NCBI RefSeq assembly: GCF_001476905.1
Contig: NZ_LDTE01000001.1
Span: 1-64,000, forward strand
Direction of reading: 5' to 3'
Length of the DNA stretch: 64,000 nt
Source: Sphingomonas sanguinis
Lineage (GTDB): Bacteria > Pseudomonadota > Alphaproteobacteria > Sphingomonadales > Sphingomonadaceae
In this document: positions 15,834 to 24,523 of the stretch, piece by piece
Layout of the letters: the number at the start of each line of letters is the position of its first letter
How positions within the stretch are numbered: the stretch's first letter is position 1
Notes under the pieces: model-generated
The model's database searches: none
Seen by the model: only the letters and a program-made list of their open reading frames with translations
What the model was told of the DNA's origin: nothing
Made by a program: the position numbers and the translations under genes

Positions 15834-16543
15834 TGGCGACGGCGCTCTCGCTCGACGACGCCGCCCGCATGGAAGCGCGGGGTCGGGGCGAGGGCGCCAT
15901 ATTGGTGCAGACGCTGGCGGACCGGATTTTTACGATCGTCCGCGAACGCATCATCGCCGGAGCAATACCGGCGGATCGCGCGATCCGCCAGGATGCGCTG
16001 GCGGCCGAACTAGGGGTCAGCAAGATCCCCCTGCGCGAGGCGATGGCCCGGCTGGAGCAGGAAGGCCTGCTCGAAGGCGTCGCCAATCGCGGCTACATGA
16101 TCGCGCCGCTGTCCGCCGCGCAGGCGGAGGATATTTACGGCCTGCGCCTGAAGCTGGAACCCGCCGCTGCAGCCCATGCCGCTCTGGCCGCCGATGACGC
16201 GGACCGGGCCAAGCTGGTCGCGGCCTTCGACGCGCTCGACCAGGCCGCGTCCAGCGATCTGGCGCGCGTCGCCATCTGCAACCGGCAATTCCATATGGCG
16301 ATGGTCCGCCCGCTGCGGCGGCCGCTGACCATTCAGTTGATCCGGCAGCTTGCGATCCTCGCCGAACGCTATGTCGTCGCACATTTGCAGCCCGCCGGGC
16401 GCGATGCGCGGGCCCATCTGGAGCATCGCGAACAGCTCGACGCCTTTCTGGCGCGCGACGCCACGCGGCTTCAGGCATTGCTTGACGTGCATATCCGGTC
16501 CACGTTGGTGGATCTGAAAGGCGGGTTTGCGCCCGTCGCCTGA
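15833..16543 (+). CDS. GntR family regulator with FCD domain
   Basis: 236 residues. A winged helix-turn-helix (about residues 25-95: IFTIVRERIIAG, IRQDALAAELGVSKIPLREA, RLEQEGLL) is followed by an all-helical FCD ligand-binding domain with the usual Asp/His-type metal-site positions (ICNRQFH, HLEHREQLDAF, DVHIRSTL). The first base of its ATG is the last base of the upstream stop (TGATG), so it is translated with the deaminase-like gene and probably responds to that pathway's substrate. Likely operators are the GTATAC sites at 9620-9640 and 14881-14893. A close paralogue lies at 21717-22361. Confidence 0.9.
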   Translation: MATALSLDDAARMEARGRGEGAILVQTLADRIFTIVRERIIAGAIPADRAIRQDALAAELGVSKIPLREAMARLEQEGLLEGVANRGYMIAPLSAAQAEDIYGLRLKLEPAAAAHAALAADDADRAKLVAAFDALDQAASSDLARVAICNRQFHMAMVRPLRRPLTIQLIRQLAILAERYVVAHLQPAGRDARAHLEHREQLDAFLARDATRLQALLDVHIRSTLVDLKGGFAPVA

Positions 16544-16594
16544 CGACAAAGCAATATGGCATAAGCCGATAAGGCGGGGGGATTTTCTCACATT

Positions 16595-17998
16595 ATGTTC
16601 GGACCATTCAAACCGCTGGGCAGCGCGACCCGGCATGCCGAGGGGCAGGCGCTCGCGAAAACGCTGAGCTGGCCACATCTGATCGCGCTGGGGGTCGGCG
16701 CGATCGTCGGCACCGGCATCTACACGCTGACCGGTGTCGGCGCGGAGCGGGCCGGGCCCGCCGTCATCCTGGCCTTTGCCATTGCGGGCGCGGTCTGTGC
16801 CTGCGCCGCACTCGCCTATGCCGAACTGGCCACGCTGATCCCGGCGGCGGGCAGCGCCTATACCTTCAGCTACACCGCACTGGGCGAAACCCTGGCCTGG
16901 GTCGTCGGCTGGAGCCTGATCCTGGAATATTCGCTGGCCTGCTCGACCGTTGCGGTCGGCTGGTCGGGCTATCTGGTGGGCTGGATACAGGCGGCGGGCG
17001 TCCATCTGCCGCCAGAATTGCTGTCGGGACCGCATGGCGGCGGCATCATCAACCTGCCTGCCGTGCTGGTCGCCCTGTCCGTGATGGGGATGCTGATCGC
17101 GGGCACGCGGGAAAGCGCGACGCTGAACATCATCCTGGTCATCGTGAAGCTGGTCGCGCTGGGCGTCTTCGTCGCCTTCGCCGCGCCTGCGTTCAACGCC
17201 GACAATCTCCATCCGTTCATGCCATACGGCTTTGCCGCGCATGAGGTGGATGGTGCCAAGCGCGGGGTGATGGCGGCGGCGGCGATCGTCTTCTTCGCCT
17301 TTTACGGGTTCGATGCGGTGGCTACCTCGGCCGAGGAAGCGAAGAACCCCGGCCGTGACCTGACCATCGGCATCGTCGGATCGATGCTGGTCTGCACGCT
17401 GATCTATATGGCGGTTGCGATCGCCGCGATCGGCTCGCTGCCCTTCCAGCAGCTGGCGAACTCGCCCGAGCCGCTGGCGCTCGTCCTGCGCTCGCTGGGC
17501 CAGCCGACCGCCGCGCATCTGATCGCGCTGGCCGCCGTCATCGCGCTGCCCTCAGTCATCCTGGTGATGATGTACGGGCAGAGCCGTATCTTCTTCACCA
17601 TGGCGCGCGACGGTCTGCTGCCCCAGTCGCTGGCGGTGGTCAGCAAGCGCAGCGGTGCGCCGACGCGCATCACGCTGGTCACCGGCGTGTCGATCGCGAT
17701 CGTCGCGGGCCTGTTCCGGCTGGACGAGATTGCCGAGCTCGCCAATGCGGGTACGCTGCTAGCCTTCATCGCGGTGGGCGCCTGCCTGATGGTGCTGCGG
17801 CGCAAGGCGCCCGATGCCAAGCGACTGTTCCGCTGTCCGCAGCCTTATCTCGTCGGCACGCTGGCGATCCTGGGTTGCCTGTATCTGCTGTTCAGCCTGC
17901 CCAGTTCGACGATCGTTCGGTTCGTGATCTGGAACGTCGGGGGTCTGGCCTTCTACTTCGCCTATGGGCGTCGGCGCAGCGCCCTCGCCAAGGGGTAA
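16595..17998 (+). CDS. APC-superfamily cationic/neutral amino-acid permease
   Basis: 467-residue inner-membrane transporter with about twelve hydrophobic helices. The first helix carries the APC signature GVGAIVGTGIYTLTG; AAGSAYTFSYTALGE and the conserved SAEEAKNP loop after the sixth helix place it with YfnA/CAT-type permeases, which carry cationic or small neutral amino acids. It begins 51 bases after the GntR gene on the same strand and ends before a strong terminator, making it the probable last gene of the locus. Import of hydroxyproline or proline is inferred from context only. Confidence 0.85.
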   Translation: MFGPFKPLGSATRHAEGQALAKTLSWPHLIALGVGAIVGTGIYTLTGVGAERAGPAVILAFAIAGAVCACAALAYAELATLIPAAGSAYTFSYTALGETLAWVVGWSLILEYSLACSTVAVGWSGYLVGWIQAAGVHLPPELLSGPHGGGIINLPAVLVALSVMGMLIAGTRESATLNIILVIVKLVALGVFVAFAAPAFNADNLHPFMPYGFAAHEVDGAKRGVMAAAAIVFFAFYGFDAVATSAEEAKNPGRDLTIGIVGSMLVCTLIYMAVAIAAIGSLPFQQLANSPEPLALVLRSLGQPTAAHLIALAAVIALPSVILVMMYGQSRIFFTMARDGLLPQSLAVVSKRSGAPTRITLVTGVSIAIVAGLFRLDEIAELANAGTLLAFIAVGACLMVLRRKAPDAKRLFRCPQPYLVGTLAILGCLYLLFSLPSSTIVRFVIWNVGGLAFYFAYGRRRSALAKG

Positions 17999-18010
17999 CG
18001 CTTCGTCCCG

Positions 18011-18047
18011 TTTAAAGCCCCGCCTTCCTGAAAGGCGGGGCTTTAAA
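18011..18047. terminator. strong rho-independent terminator after the permease
   Basis: A perfect 16-bp stem (TTTAAAGCCCCGCCTT and its complement) with a 5-base loop lies 13 bases after the permease stop. The A/T-rich outer stem supplies the U-tract in either orientation. It closes the 9654-17998 transcription unit. Confidence 0.88.
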
Positions 18048-18077
18048 TTTGCGCGCTTGAGTTCTATACCAAGCGTT

Positions 18078-18686
18078 ATGAAAAATATCCTGCCCGTGTG
18101 TAAGGGGCGTCCCCGCGAATTCTGCACCGATCAGGCGCTGGCATCCGCGCTCCGCGTTTTCTGGAGCAAGGGATATGAAGGCGCGTCCATGACGGACCTG
18201 ACCGAAGCGATGGGCATCACCAAGCCCAGCCTCTATGCGGCGTTCGGCAACAAGGAAGCCCTGTTCCACAAGGCGCTCGACCTCTACGAAGCGGAAAAAC
18301 TGGCCTATCTTCGCGACGCGCTGGACCAGCCGACCGCGCGGGGGGTGGCCGAGCATCTGCTCCGTGGAGCCTTGGAGGTCATGACCAGCCAGAGTGAACC
18401 GCGCGGTTGCCTGGGGGTGATCCACTCGGTGGCGTGTGGATCGGAGGCCGAATCGATCAAGGCCGAAGTCGTCGCGCGGCGTTCCTCGTCGCAGGCTGCG
18501 CTCGTTGCCCGGTTTCAGCGCGCGGTGGACGAAGGCGATCTGCGCAGCGATGTCGATCCGCTGGGCCTCGCCAATCTTTTGTTTGGACTGTTGCAGGGCA
18601 TGGGGGTCCAGGCGGGCTCTGGTGTGCCGCGCGATCAGCTCGAAGCCTTGATCGGGTCCGCGCTGGCGATCTGGCCGTCGCGCTGA
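18078..18686 (+). CDS. TetR family transcriptional regulator
   Basis: 202 residues. The N-terminal helix-turn-helix is clear (about residues 10-55: ALASALRVFWSKGYEGASMTDLTEAMGITKPSLYAAFGNKEALF), followed by a helical ligand-binding domain containing ESEPRGCLG-like and ANLLFGLLQGMGVQA segments common in AcrR-type repressors. The ATG at 18078 is chosen since upstream codons in this frame run through the permease terminator. TATACC ends 7 bases before the ATG, so the mRNA may be nearly leaderless. A promoter with an ATAC-N6-GTAT repeat lies just downstream, a candidate target site. Confidence 0.88.
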   Translation: MKNILPVCKGRPREFCTDQALASALRVFWSKGYEGASMTDLTEAMGITKPSLYAAFGNKEALFHKALDLYEAEKLAYLRDALDQPTARGVAEHLLRGALEVMTSQSEPRGCLGVIHSVACGSEAESIKAEVVARRSSSQAALVARFQRAVDEGDLRSDVDPLGLANLLFGLLQGMGVQAGSGVPRDQLEALIGSALAIWPSR

Positions 18687-18722
18687 GCGGAAAATTATTC
18701 CGTAACGCCCGGTATAAAATGC

Positions 18723-18760
18723 TTGACCGCTTTCGGTTCGATTAATATACCGACCAGTAT
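18723..18760 (+). promoter_or_regulatory. sigma70-like promoter with candidate TetR operator
   Basis: TTGACC (18723-18728), a 17-base spacer and TATACC (18746-18751) form a good housekeeping promoter for the gene at 18889. The inverted repeat ATAC-CGACCA-GTAT (18747-18760) overlaps the -10, as expected of a repressor site, and the adjacent upstream gene is a TetR regulator. Confidence 0.55.
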
Positions 18761-18888
18761 CGAAGGTGCCAAGCATCTTCGACAGGCAAAATTGGCGAGA
18801 CAGCAGCAGTGGCGGCATGGGGCCGTCGACTTTGGCGGGCATTGGGCTGGCCGGGGCGGTATGTCGCGCGACCAAAAAGGGGTGTGTC

Positions 18889-19308
18889 ATGGCCTATGTC
18901 GCTTTTCAGGAAATCGGTGCGGCGCGCGTGGCGCGGGATGCCGTGATGGCGCAGCAGGGGGCCGCGGCGATCCGCCCCGATGCACGACTGTCCGCGCTGG
19001 AATGGCAGGTCGTGGCGCTTGCCCGGCGTGACCGGGTGTCTAGCCTGCGCGAACCGACCCGGCTGGTCCGTGCGATCAGCAGCATCTTCGGCGAAACCCG
19101 CAATCCCCGCCTCGCCGACCCCTCGCTGGAGGCGCTGCGCCGCATGGCGGTGCTCAGCTGGCACCACGGCTATAGCGTGCCGTCGCATGAGGTTCGGGCG
19201 TTCCTGGCATCGGGCTATACCGCCGATCAATATGAGCTGATGGTCGACAGCATCGCGGTCTCGCTCAGCGATTCGCGGCGCGCAGCGCGGGGCGTCGCGG
19301 CGGAATGA
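18889..19308 (+). CDS. conserved hypothetical protein, 139 aa
   Basis: Starts MAYVAFQEIG with AAGGGG about 8 bases upstream; the longer reading from 18766 is rejected because it has no signal or ribosome-binding site. The product is soluble and helical (VARDAVMAQQ, LSALEWQVVALARRD, LEALRRMAVLSWHHGY) with no cysteine or transmembrane segment. I recognise no family. It follows the TetR gene and the promoter at 18723, and precedes the RBBP9-like gene by 81 bases, so the three may be one regulated unit. Confidence 0.65.
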   Translation: MAYVAFQEIGAARVARDAVMAQQGAAAIRPDARLSALEWQVVALARRDRVSSLREPTRLVRAISSIFGETRNPRLADPSLEALRRMAVLSWHHGYSVPSHEVRAFLASGYTADQYELMVDSIAVSLSDSRRAARGVAAE

Positions 19309-19389
19309 GGCTGGGCCGCGTCGACGCCCCTTGCTCTTCGCGCAGCCTCGCGTACCTTCCGCTGAGGAGATCAGCGACGGGAGCAGATC

Positions 19390-19986
19390 ATGCGGGCCGA
19401 ACTGCGACTGAAGGACCCCTTTTCGATCATCACCCTGCCGATGGCCGGGCCCGGTGATCAGGCCGATCGCGCCCTGCCATGGGAACATCTGTTCGCCTGG
19501 CCGCGCCGGGGCGATGTCCAGCTCGCCTTCGACGGTAGCTCGCGTGAGGGGCGCGATGTCTGGGCGACCAAGCTCGATCATGCGGTGGCGCAGGCCGACA
19601 AGGCGGTTCTGCTGGTGGCGGAAGGCGCGGCGTGCCTGGCCAGCATCTGGTGGGCACGACTGTCGCCCAGCCATTATGTGTCGAAAGTGGCCGGTGCCGT
19701 GTTTTTCCAGCCACCCGCGACGACCGCTCTCGACCGGCAGAGTGGCCAGCTCTTCGCCTCCCCCGATGCGGCCTTGCCCTTTCCGTCGCTGGTCGCCGAT
19801 GGATCGGTGCATGGCTCGGCCCTGGCGCAACTCTGCGGTGGCCGCTTGCTCGACGCGCCGGTTCATAACCCAGGCCCGACCGGCATGTGGCGTCAGGCGC
19901 AGCGCCTGATCGAGCGGCTGTCGGCGGGCGTCGTCGAACAGGATATGCGCGTCCTGCGCACGCTGGGCATCCACGACCACCCTTAA
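19390..19986 (+). CDS. RBBP9/YdeN-like alpha/beta hydrolase, apparently lacking the catalytic triad
   Basis: 198 residues with the outline of the RBBP9 hydrolase family: a beta-strand/helix with KAVLLVAEGAACLASIWWARLSP, where active relatives have a GHSLG-type nucleophile elbow, then VAGAVFFQPP and FPSLVADGS. The nucleophile position reads Gly in AEGAAC, and the usual acidic residue (DDP) and GH near the C-terminus are replaced by GSVHG and VHNPG. If the family assignment holds, it is a pseudo-enzyme, perhaps a binding protein. A GAGGAGA-like ribosome-binding stretch lies in the leader. The next feature is a terminator hairpin. Confidence 0.6.
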   Translation: MRAELRLKDPFSIITLPMAGPGDQADRALPWEHLFAWPRRGDVQLAFDGSSREGRDVWATKLDHAVAQADKAVLLVAEGAACLASIWWARLSPSHYVSKVAGAVFFQPPATTALDRQSGQLFASPDAALPFPSLVADGSVHGSALAQLCGGRLLDAPVHNPGPTGMWRQAQRLIERLSAGVVEQDMRVLRTLGIHDHP

Positions 19987-19992
19987 AAAAAC

Positions 19993-20018
19993 GGCCCGGC
20001 GGGTCTATCCGCCGGGCC
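19993..20018. terminator. bidirectional terminator
   Basis: A 10-bp G/C stem GGCCCGGCGG / CCGCCGGGCC with a 6-base loop. The minus strand continues into GTTTTTTTAAGG, a textbook U-tract, so it terminates the minus-strand lipoprotein gene at 20097; it also lies just beyond the stop of the 19390 gene. Confidence 0.82.
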
Positions 20019-20096
20019 AGTCGATCGCCTTAGGGAGCTTCCTTTGGCGAGGCAGGAGCGGAGACAGGGCCAGGAGCCCCGCCGCCGAGAGAAACT

Positions 20097-20342
20097 TTAT
20101 CGCGCGGCTGCGGCGTTGGGTGCACCCGCGTTTTCGCCGAGCAGGTCATCCGGTGCTACGGCGTTGTCCACCGTCCCAAGCTCGTCATTCGCCACCGTCT
20201 CGTTGGACACACCGTCGTTCGGCAGGGCCTCGACACCGCTATTGTCGGTCGCCGTCACATTGCCCGATCCCGAGGGCGAACAGGCCGCCAAGGCAAGGGC
20301 GGAGGCTGTCAGGATCATCGGCAGGCCATGGCGTCGCAACAT
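20097..20342 (-). CDS. small lipoprotein, Asn/Asp/Val-rich
   Basis: An 81-residue product: a basic start (MLRRHG), a hydrophobic signal and a lipobox ALAAC with Cys21, then a low-complexity acidic mature part (SGSGNVTATDNSG ... NDGVSNETVANDELGTVDNAV). No function recognised; probably outer-membrane anchored. ATG at 20342 has AGGGG about 9 bases upstream; an in-frame ATG at 20360 would add six residues (MKGTEP). The gene is divergent from the S1 protease at 20409 and ends before the terminator at 19993-20018. Confidence 0.7.
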   Translation of the reverse strand: MLRRHGLPMILTASALALAACSPSGSGNVTATDNSGVEALPNDGVSNETVANDELGTVDNAVAPDDLLGENAGAPNAAAAR

Positions 20343-20408
20343 CGGTTCGGTCCCCTTCATATTTCGTGTATGGCCCCGATCGGCCTTGAGGACGTAATAC
20401 ATATCAAA

Positions 20409-21659
20409 ATGATGGGATATAACCAGCCGAAATCTTGGGGCCTTGATAGCTGGGCTTGGGCGAGTGGAATTGTCGCGCTGTTTCTGGCATTTGCCCTTGG
20501 TGGGACCGCGCAGGCGCAGGTGGTGCCGGCGGTGGCGCTGGACGATCCGGCGGCACTGGCGCTGGATGCGGCGACCTATGCTGCGGTTTCCGGGCAATCG
20601 CCCGAAACGGCCTTGCGCGCGCTTCAGGTGCAGCGGGCTTCGATAGCGCTGACCGATGCGCTCGAGGTGGAGTTTGCGGATCGCATCGCCGGGCTGTCGG
20701 TCGGTCATGCGCCGTTTCATGTCGATGTGCTGCTTACCGGGGATAGCCCGGTAGCCGATCGGACGGCGATGGTCGCGGGCACGCCGGTGCTCGTTCGGTT
20801 CAGGACGGGGGCCTATGCCAGCCATGCCCAGTTGGTCGTCGCGCTGGCGCTCCACCAGACCGAAATCCGCGCCAGCCTGACCCAGCCGCCCGGCATCGGC
20901 ATCGACCCGCGCATCGGTGCGCTGGTGGTCATGGTCTCACGCGCCGACCTGGCGGCCGAGCCTGCGGAGGTGATGCGCGACCGGATCGCGCGGCTCGCGG
21001 GCGTGCCGGTGCGCATCGCGACGCTGGAGGCGCCGGATGTCGATCTGGCGGATTTGCAGGGCGGCGCGCGCATGGTCGGCGTCGATCCGGCCAATGGGCG
21101 GCGCTATGCCTGTACCAGCGGTTTCGTCGTGCGGCGTAGGGGTGAGGATGCGGTGGTGACCGCCGCGCATTGTCCCGACGATCTGTCCTGGATCGATGCG
21201 AACGGCACGGCCCATCCGCTGCGCTTTCAGGGGCAATGGGGTTGGGGCTATCAGGACGTGCAGGTGAATGTCAGTCCCACTCCGCTTCTGCCCTTGTTCT
21301 GGAGCGATACGGCCAAGACGATCACTCGCCGCGTCGTCGGTGCGCGCACCCGGGCGTCGACCCGGGCGGGCGACATCGTATGCCATCGCGGCGAGCGGAC
21401 GGGCTATAGCTGTGCGGAGGTTTGGATGCCCGACTTCGCCCCCGCGGGTGACCTATGCGGCGGCGGTTGCACGCCGACTTGGGTGGCGGTGCGTGGTCCG
21501 ACCTGTCGCAGCGGGGACAGCGGTGGCCCCGTCTTCCTGGGCGGCACGGCCTATGGCATCGTGAAAGGCGGCAGCTATCGCGGTGACGGCAGCTGCGCCT
21601 TTTATTATTACATGTCGCTCGATTTTCTGCCCGACGGGTGGACGCTGGCGACGGGTTGA
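20409..21659 (+). CDS. secreted chymotrypsin-like (S1) serine protease with propeptide
   Basis: 416 residues. A signal peptide (ASGIVALFLAFALGGTAQAQ) is followed by a region of about 200 residues without protease motifs, probably an N-terminal propeptide as in streptogrisin/alpha-lytic proteases. The catalytic domain shows the full triad: His254 (VVTAAHC), Asp283 (YQDVQV) and Ser371 (CRSGDSGGPVF), with paired cysteines around His and Ser. Expected to be exported, self-processed and active outside the cytoplasm on proteins. The start is one of two adjacent ATGs at 20409 and 20412 with only a weak ribosome-binding site. Close to the putative glycoprotein-degradation locus, but not in its transcription unit. 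Confidence 0.85.
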   Translation: MMGYNQPKSWGLDSWAWASGIVALFLAFALGGTAQAQVVPAVALDDPAALALDAATYAAVSGQSPETALRALQVQRASIALTDALEVEFADRIAGLSVGHAPFHVDVLLTGDSPVADRTAMVAGTPVLVRFRTGAYASHAQLVVALALHQTEIRASLTQPPGIGIDPRIGALVVMVSRADLAAEPAEVMRDRIARLAGVPVRIATLEAPDVDLADLQGGARMVGVDPANGRRYACTSGFVVRRRGEDAVVTAAHCPDDLSWIDANGTAHPLRFQGQWGWGYQDVQVNVSPTPLLPLFWSDTAKTITRRVVGARTRASTRAGDIVCHRGERTGYSCAEVWMPDFAPAGDLCGGGCTPTWVAVRGPTCRSGDSGGPVFLGGTAYGIVKGGSYRGDGSCAFYYYMSLDFLPDGWTLATG

Positions 21660-21716
21660 GGGATCGCATTGCGGCGGAGTGCCGAATAGGGCGAGTGACC
21701 CGCCCAATGACGCCAC

Positions 21717-22361
21717 TTAGCGACTAAGTTGCGCGCGAAGATCGACCATCGTGGCGCCGATATGGTCGGTCAGGAACCCGGCGACCCGTGCCTCGTCGCG
21801 GGCCAGCCATGCATCGAGCAACGCATGATGTTCCTCGTGCGCGCGATCTTCGCGGCCAGCCGGTTGCAGATGCTGGACCACATAGCGTTCGGCCAGCACC
21901 TGCAGCCGCTCGATCAGTTGGAAGGTCAGAGCCGCACCCAGCGGGCGGACAAGGGCCAGGTGAAAGGCGCGATTGCGGTGCGCGACTTCGTGCAGCGCGT
22001 CGCGCGTGGCCACATCCAGCGCGGCCAGGGCTTCGCGGGCGATATCCTGGTCCGCCGCCGTGGCGACGCGGGCGGCGCGTGCGGCGGCATCCGGTTCGAT
22101 CGCCAGGCGCAGTTCGTAGATTTCCTCGGCTTCCGCAGCGCCCAGCGATCGTACGAAGAAACCGCGATTGGCCTGGCTGGTCAGCAGGCCTTCCTGCTCC
22201 AGCCGGGCGAGCGCCTCGCGCAGCGGAATCTTGCTGACACCCAGTTCGTTGGCCAGCGCATCCTGACGGATCGGCTGGTCCTCCGGCAGATGGCCGCTGA
22301 TGATGCGTTCGCGAACGATCGTGAAGATCTGTTCCGACAATGTGCGAACGACAAGGCTCAT
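21717..22361 (-). CDS. GntR family regulator with FCD domain (paralogue of 15833-16543)
   Basis: 214 residues from ATG 22361, preceded by GAGAG; a longer reading adds an implausible N-terminus. The winged helix is almost identical to the regulator at 15833 (FTIVRERIISG, IRQDALANELGVSKIPLREA, ARLEQEGLL, ANRGFF), and the FCD domain keeps the metal-site pattern (VAHRNRAFH, HEEHHALLDAW, LTDHIGATMVDL). The near-identical recognition helix suggests both bind the same or similar operators. It is an orphan: no metabolic gene is adjacent apart from nadE 107 bases upstream on the same strand. Confidence 0.9.
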   Translation of the reverse strand: MSLVVRTLSEQIFTIVRERIISGHLPEDQPIRQDALANELGVSKIPLREALARLEQEGLLTSQANRGFFVRSLGAAEAEEIYELRLAIEPDAAARAARVATAADQDIAREALAALDVATRDALHEVAHRNRAFHLALVRPLGAALTFQLIERLQVLAERYVVQHLQPAGREDRAHEEHHALLDAWLARDEARVAGFLTDHIGATMVDLRAQLSR

Positions 22362-22468
22362 GAATGTCTCTCGTGCCGACAGGCCGGGAGGAGCCTGTAA
22401 TTCCGGGTTAAATGTTAGAGTTAGGTTATAAGCATAGACCTGTTCGTCACGGCCTGCCAAGAGTGTGA

Positions 22469-24523
22469 TTACGGGTACGGAAGGCTGTCTCGTAGCTCTT
22501 CCAGCCAGACCGAGGCGGTGCCGTCCGACGGCGCTCGCCAGTCGCCACGGGGCGACAGGGCACCGCCCGGCGAGACCTTGGGGCCATTGGGCAGCGCCGA
22601 TCGCTTGAATTGGCTGGTCTGGAAAAAGCGGGTCAGGAACCGCTCCAGCCAGTGCCGGATGGTGGGCAGGTCATAGGCGACCCGCGCATCCTGCGGCAGG
22701 TCCTCGGGCCAGCCGCCCGCATTGGCGTCGTGCCAGGCATGCCAGGCCAGGAACGCGATCTTCGACGGCTTCAGGCCGTAACGGATGACGTAATGCGCAA
22801 AGAAGTCGTTGAGCGCATAGGGCCCGATCATTGCCTCGGTGGACTGCATTGCGCCGCTGGCATCGGCAGGCACCAATTCGGGGGATATTTCCTGGGCCAG
22901 GATGGCGGCGAGCACCGTGTTGGTCGCGTCGTCGTATTGTCCGGTCCGGATGCACCAGCGGATCAGGAACTGGATCAGCGTCTTGGGAACCCCGGCATTG
23001 ACGGCGTAATGGCTCATCTGGTCGCCGACGCCATAGGTGCACCAGCCCAGCGCCAGCTCCGAAAGGTCGCCAGTGCCCAGCACGATCCCGCCGCGCTGAT
23101 TGGCCAGGCGGAACAGATAATCGGTGCGCAGCCCCGCCTGGACATTCTCGAACGTCACGTCATGCACCGGCAGCCCCCGCGCGAAGGGGTGGTTCATATC
23201 CTCCAGAAGCTGGTGCGCGGCGGGACGGATATCGATCTCCTCCGCCGAGACGCCGAGCGAGCGCATCAGTGCCCAGGCTTGGGCCTTGGTGCCCTGTCCG
23301 GTCGCGAAGCCGGGCATGGTGAAGGCCAGGATACGCTCGCGCGACCAGCCCAGCCGGTCGGTCGCCTTGGCCGCCACGATCAGCGCATGGGTCGAGTCCA
23401 GGCCGCCGGACACGCCGATGACCAGCGTCTTGGCACCGCTGGCTTCCAGTCGCTTGGCCAGCGCCTCGACTTGGATGTTATAGGCCTCGTAGCAATCCGC
23501 ATCCCGACGGGCGGGATCGTCGGGCACGAAGGGAAAGCGGCGAACGGCGCGGCGCAGGCCCCGGTCCTGGGCTTCGGCATCGTGAACGAAGCCGATTCGG
23601 CGGAAACGCTGCTCGGGATGGCCGGCGAGGGCGGCGGCATCGTTGAATGTCCCGAAGCGCAGCCGTTCCTGCGCGATCCGCTCGACATCGATATCGGCCA
23701 TGGTCAGCGAGGGCTCGCGCAGGAAGCGATCGGACTCGGCGATCGTCTCGCCCAGCTCGTGGATCAACCCCTGGCCGTCCCACGAAAGGTCGGTCGTGCT
23801 CTCGCCGATCCCGGCGGCGGAATAGATATAGGCGCAGGCCGTCCGCGCCGACTGCGCCGCGGCCAGCATGGCGCGGTCGCGCGCCTTGCCGATGACGATG
23901 TTCGACGCCGACAGGTTACAACAGATGGTCGCCCCCGCCAGCGCGCCAAAGGTCGAGGGCGGGGTGGGGGCCCAATAGTCCTCGCAGATTTCGGCATGGA
24001 AAACGAAGCCGGGCACGTCCTCCGCTGCGAAGATCAGGTCGGTGCCGAAGGGCACGCTCTGCCCGTCGATTGCAATGGTCAGGCCGGTGAGGCCCGCTCC
24101 GCTCGCGAACCAGCGCTTCTCATAATATTCGCGGTAGTTGGGCAGGAAGGTCTTGGGCACCACGCCCAGGATACGCCCCCGCGCGATCGCCACGGCGCAG
24201 TTATACAGCCGACCATTGCGCGGCAGGGCGGCCCCGACCAGCATGACGGGCGACAGGGCGGCGCTGGCATCCACCATCTCGCCCAGCGCGTCGAGCGTCG
24301 CGCCGTGCATCGCGCCCTGAAGATGCAGGTCGTCGATGGCGTAGGACGTCAGCGACAATTCGGGAAAGACGATCAGGTCGACCCCATCCTCATCGCCCCG
24401 CCGTGCCAGATCGAGCATGGCCGCTGCGTTCGCTCGCGCATCGCCGACCGACGCGGCGGGCGTCGCCGCCGCGACACGGATCAGGCCATGGGTGTGAAGC
24501 GCGTAAAAGGGGTGGTCCTGCAT
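22469..24523 (-). CDS. nadE: glutamine-dependent NAD+ synthetase
   Basis: Last step of NAD synthesis: amidates deamido-NAD using glutamine and ATP. 684 residues, the usual two-domain size. The N-terminal nitrilase/glutaminase domain shows the Glu-Lys-Cys triad in [23 protein letters not shown] and AEICEDYW. The C-terminal synthetase has the PP-loop SGGLDS near residue 371, followed by [12 protein letters not shown] and the [13 protein letters not shown] segment. The ATG at 24523 (MQDHPFYAL) is chosen because the longer reading from 24643 would be an unrelated basic extension. Divergent from the ArsC-like gene. Confidence 0.95.
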   Translation of the reverse strand: MQDHPFYALHTHGLIRVAAATPAASVGDARANAAAMLDLARRGDEDGVDLIVFPELSLTSYAIDDLHLQGAMHGATLDALGEMVDASAALSPVMLVGAALPRNGRLYNCAVAIARGRILGVVPKTFLPNYREYYEKRWFASGAGLTGLTIAIDGQSVPFGTDLIFAAEDVPGFVFHAEICEDYWAPTPPSTFGALAGATICCNLSASNIVIGKARDRAMLAAAQSARTACAYIYSAAGIGESTTDLSWDGQGLIHELGETIAESDRFLREPSLTMADIDVERIAQERLRFGTFNDAAALAGHPEQRFRRIGFVHDAEAQDRGLRRAVRRFPFVPDDPARRDADCYEAYNIQVEALAKRLEASGAKTLVIGVSGGLDSTHALIVAAKATDRLGWSRERILAFTMPGFATGQGTKAQAWALMRSLGVSAEEIDIRPAAHQLLEDMNHPFARGLPVHDVTFENVQAGLRTDYLFRLANQRGGIVLGTGDLSELALGWCTYGVGDQMSHYAVNAGVPKTLIQFLIRWCIRTGQYDDATNTVLAAILAQEISPELVPADASGAMQSTEAMIGPYALNDFFAHYVIRYGLKPSKIAFLAWHAWHDANAGGWPEDLPQDARVAYDLPTIRHWLERFLTRFFQTSQFKRSALPNGPKVSPGGALSPRGDWRAPSDGTASVWLEELRDSLPYP

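Noticed and set aside
6808..22361. Recent horizontal island
   Set aside because: GC content, codon choice and ribosome-binding sites look like those of the neighbours, and no integrase, transposase or flanking direct repeat is seen.
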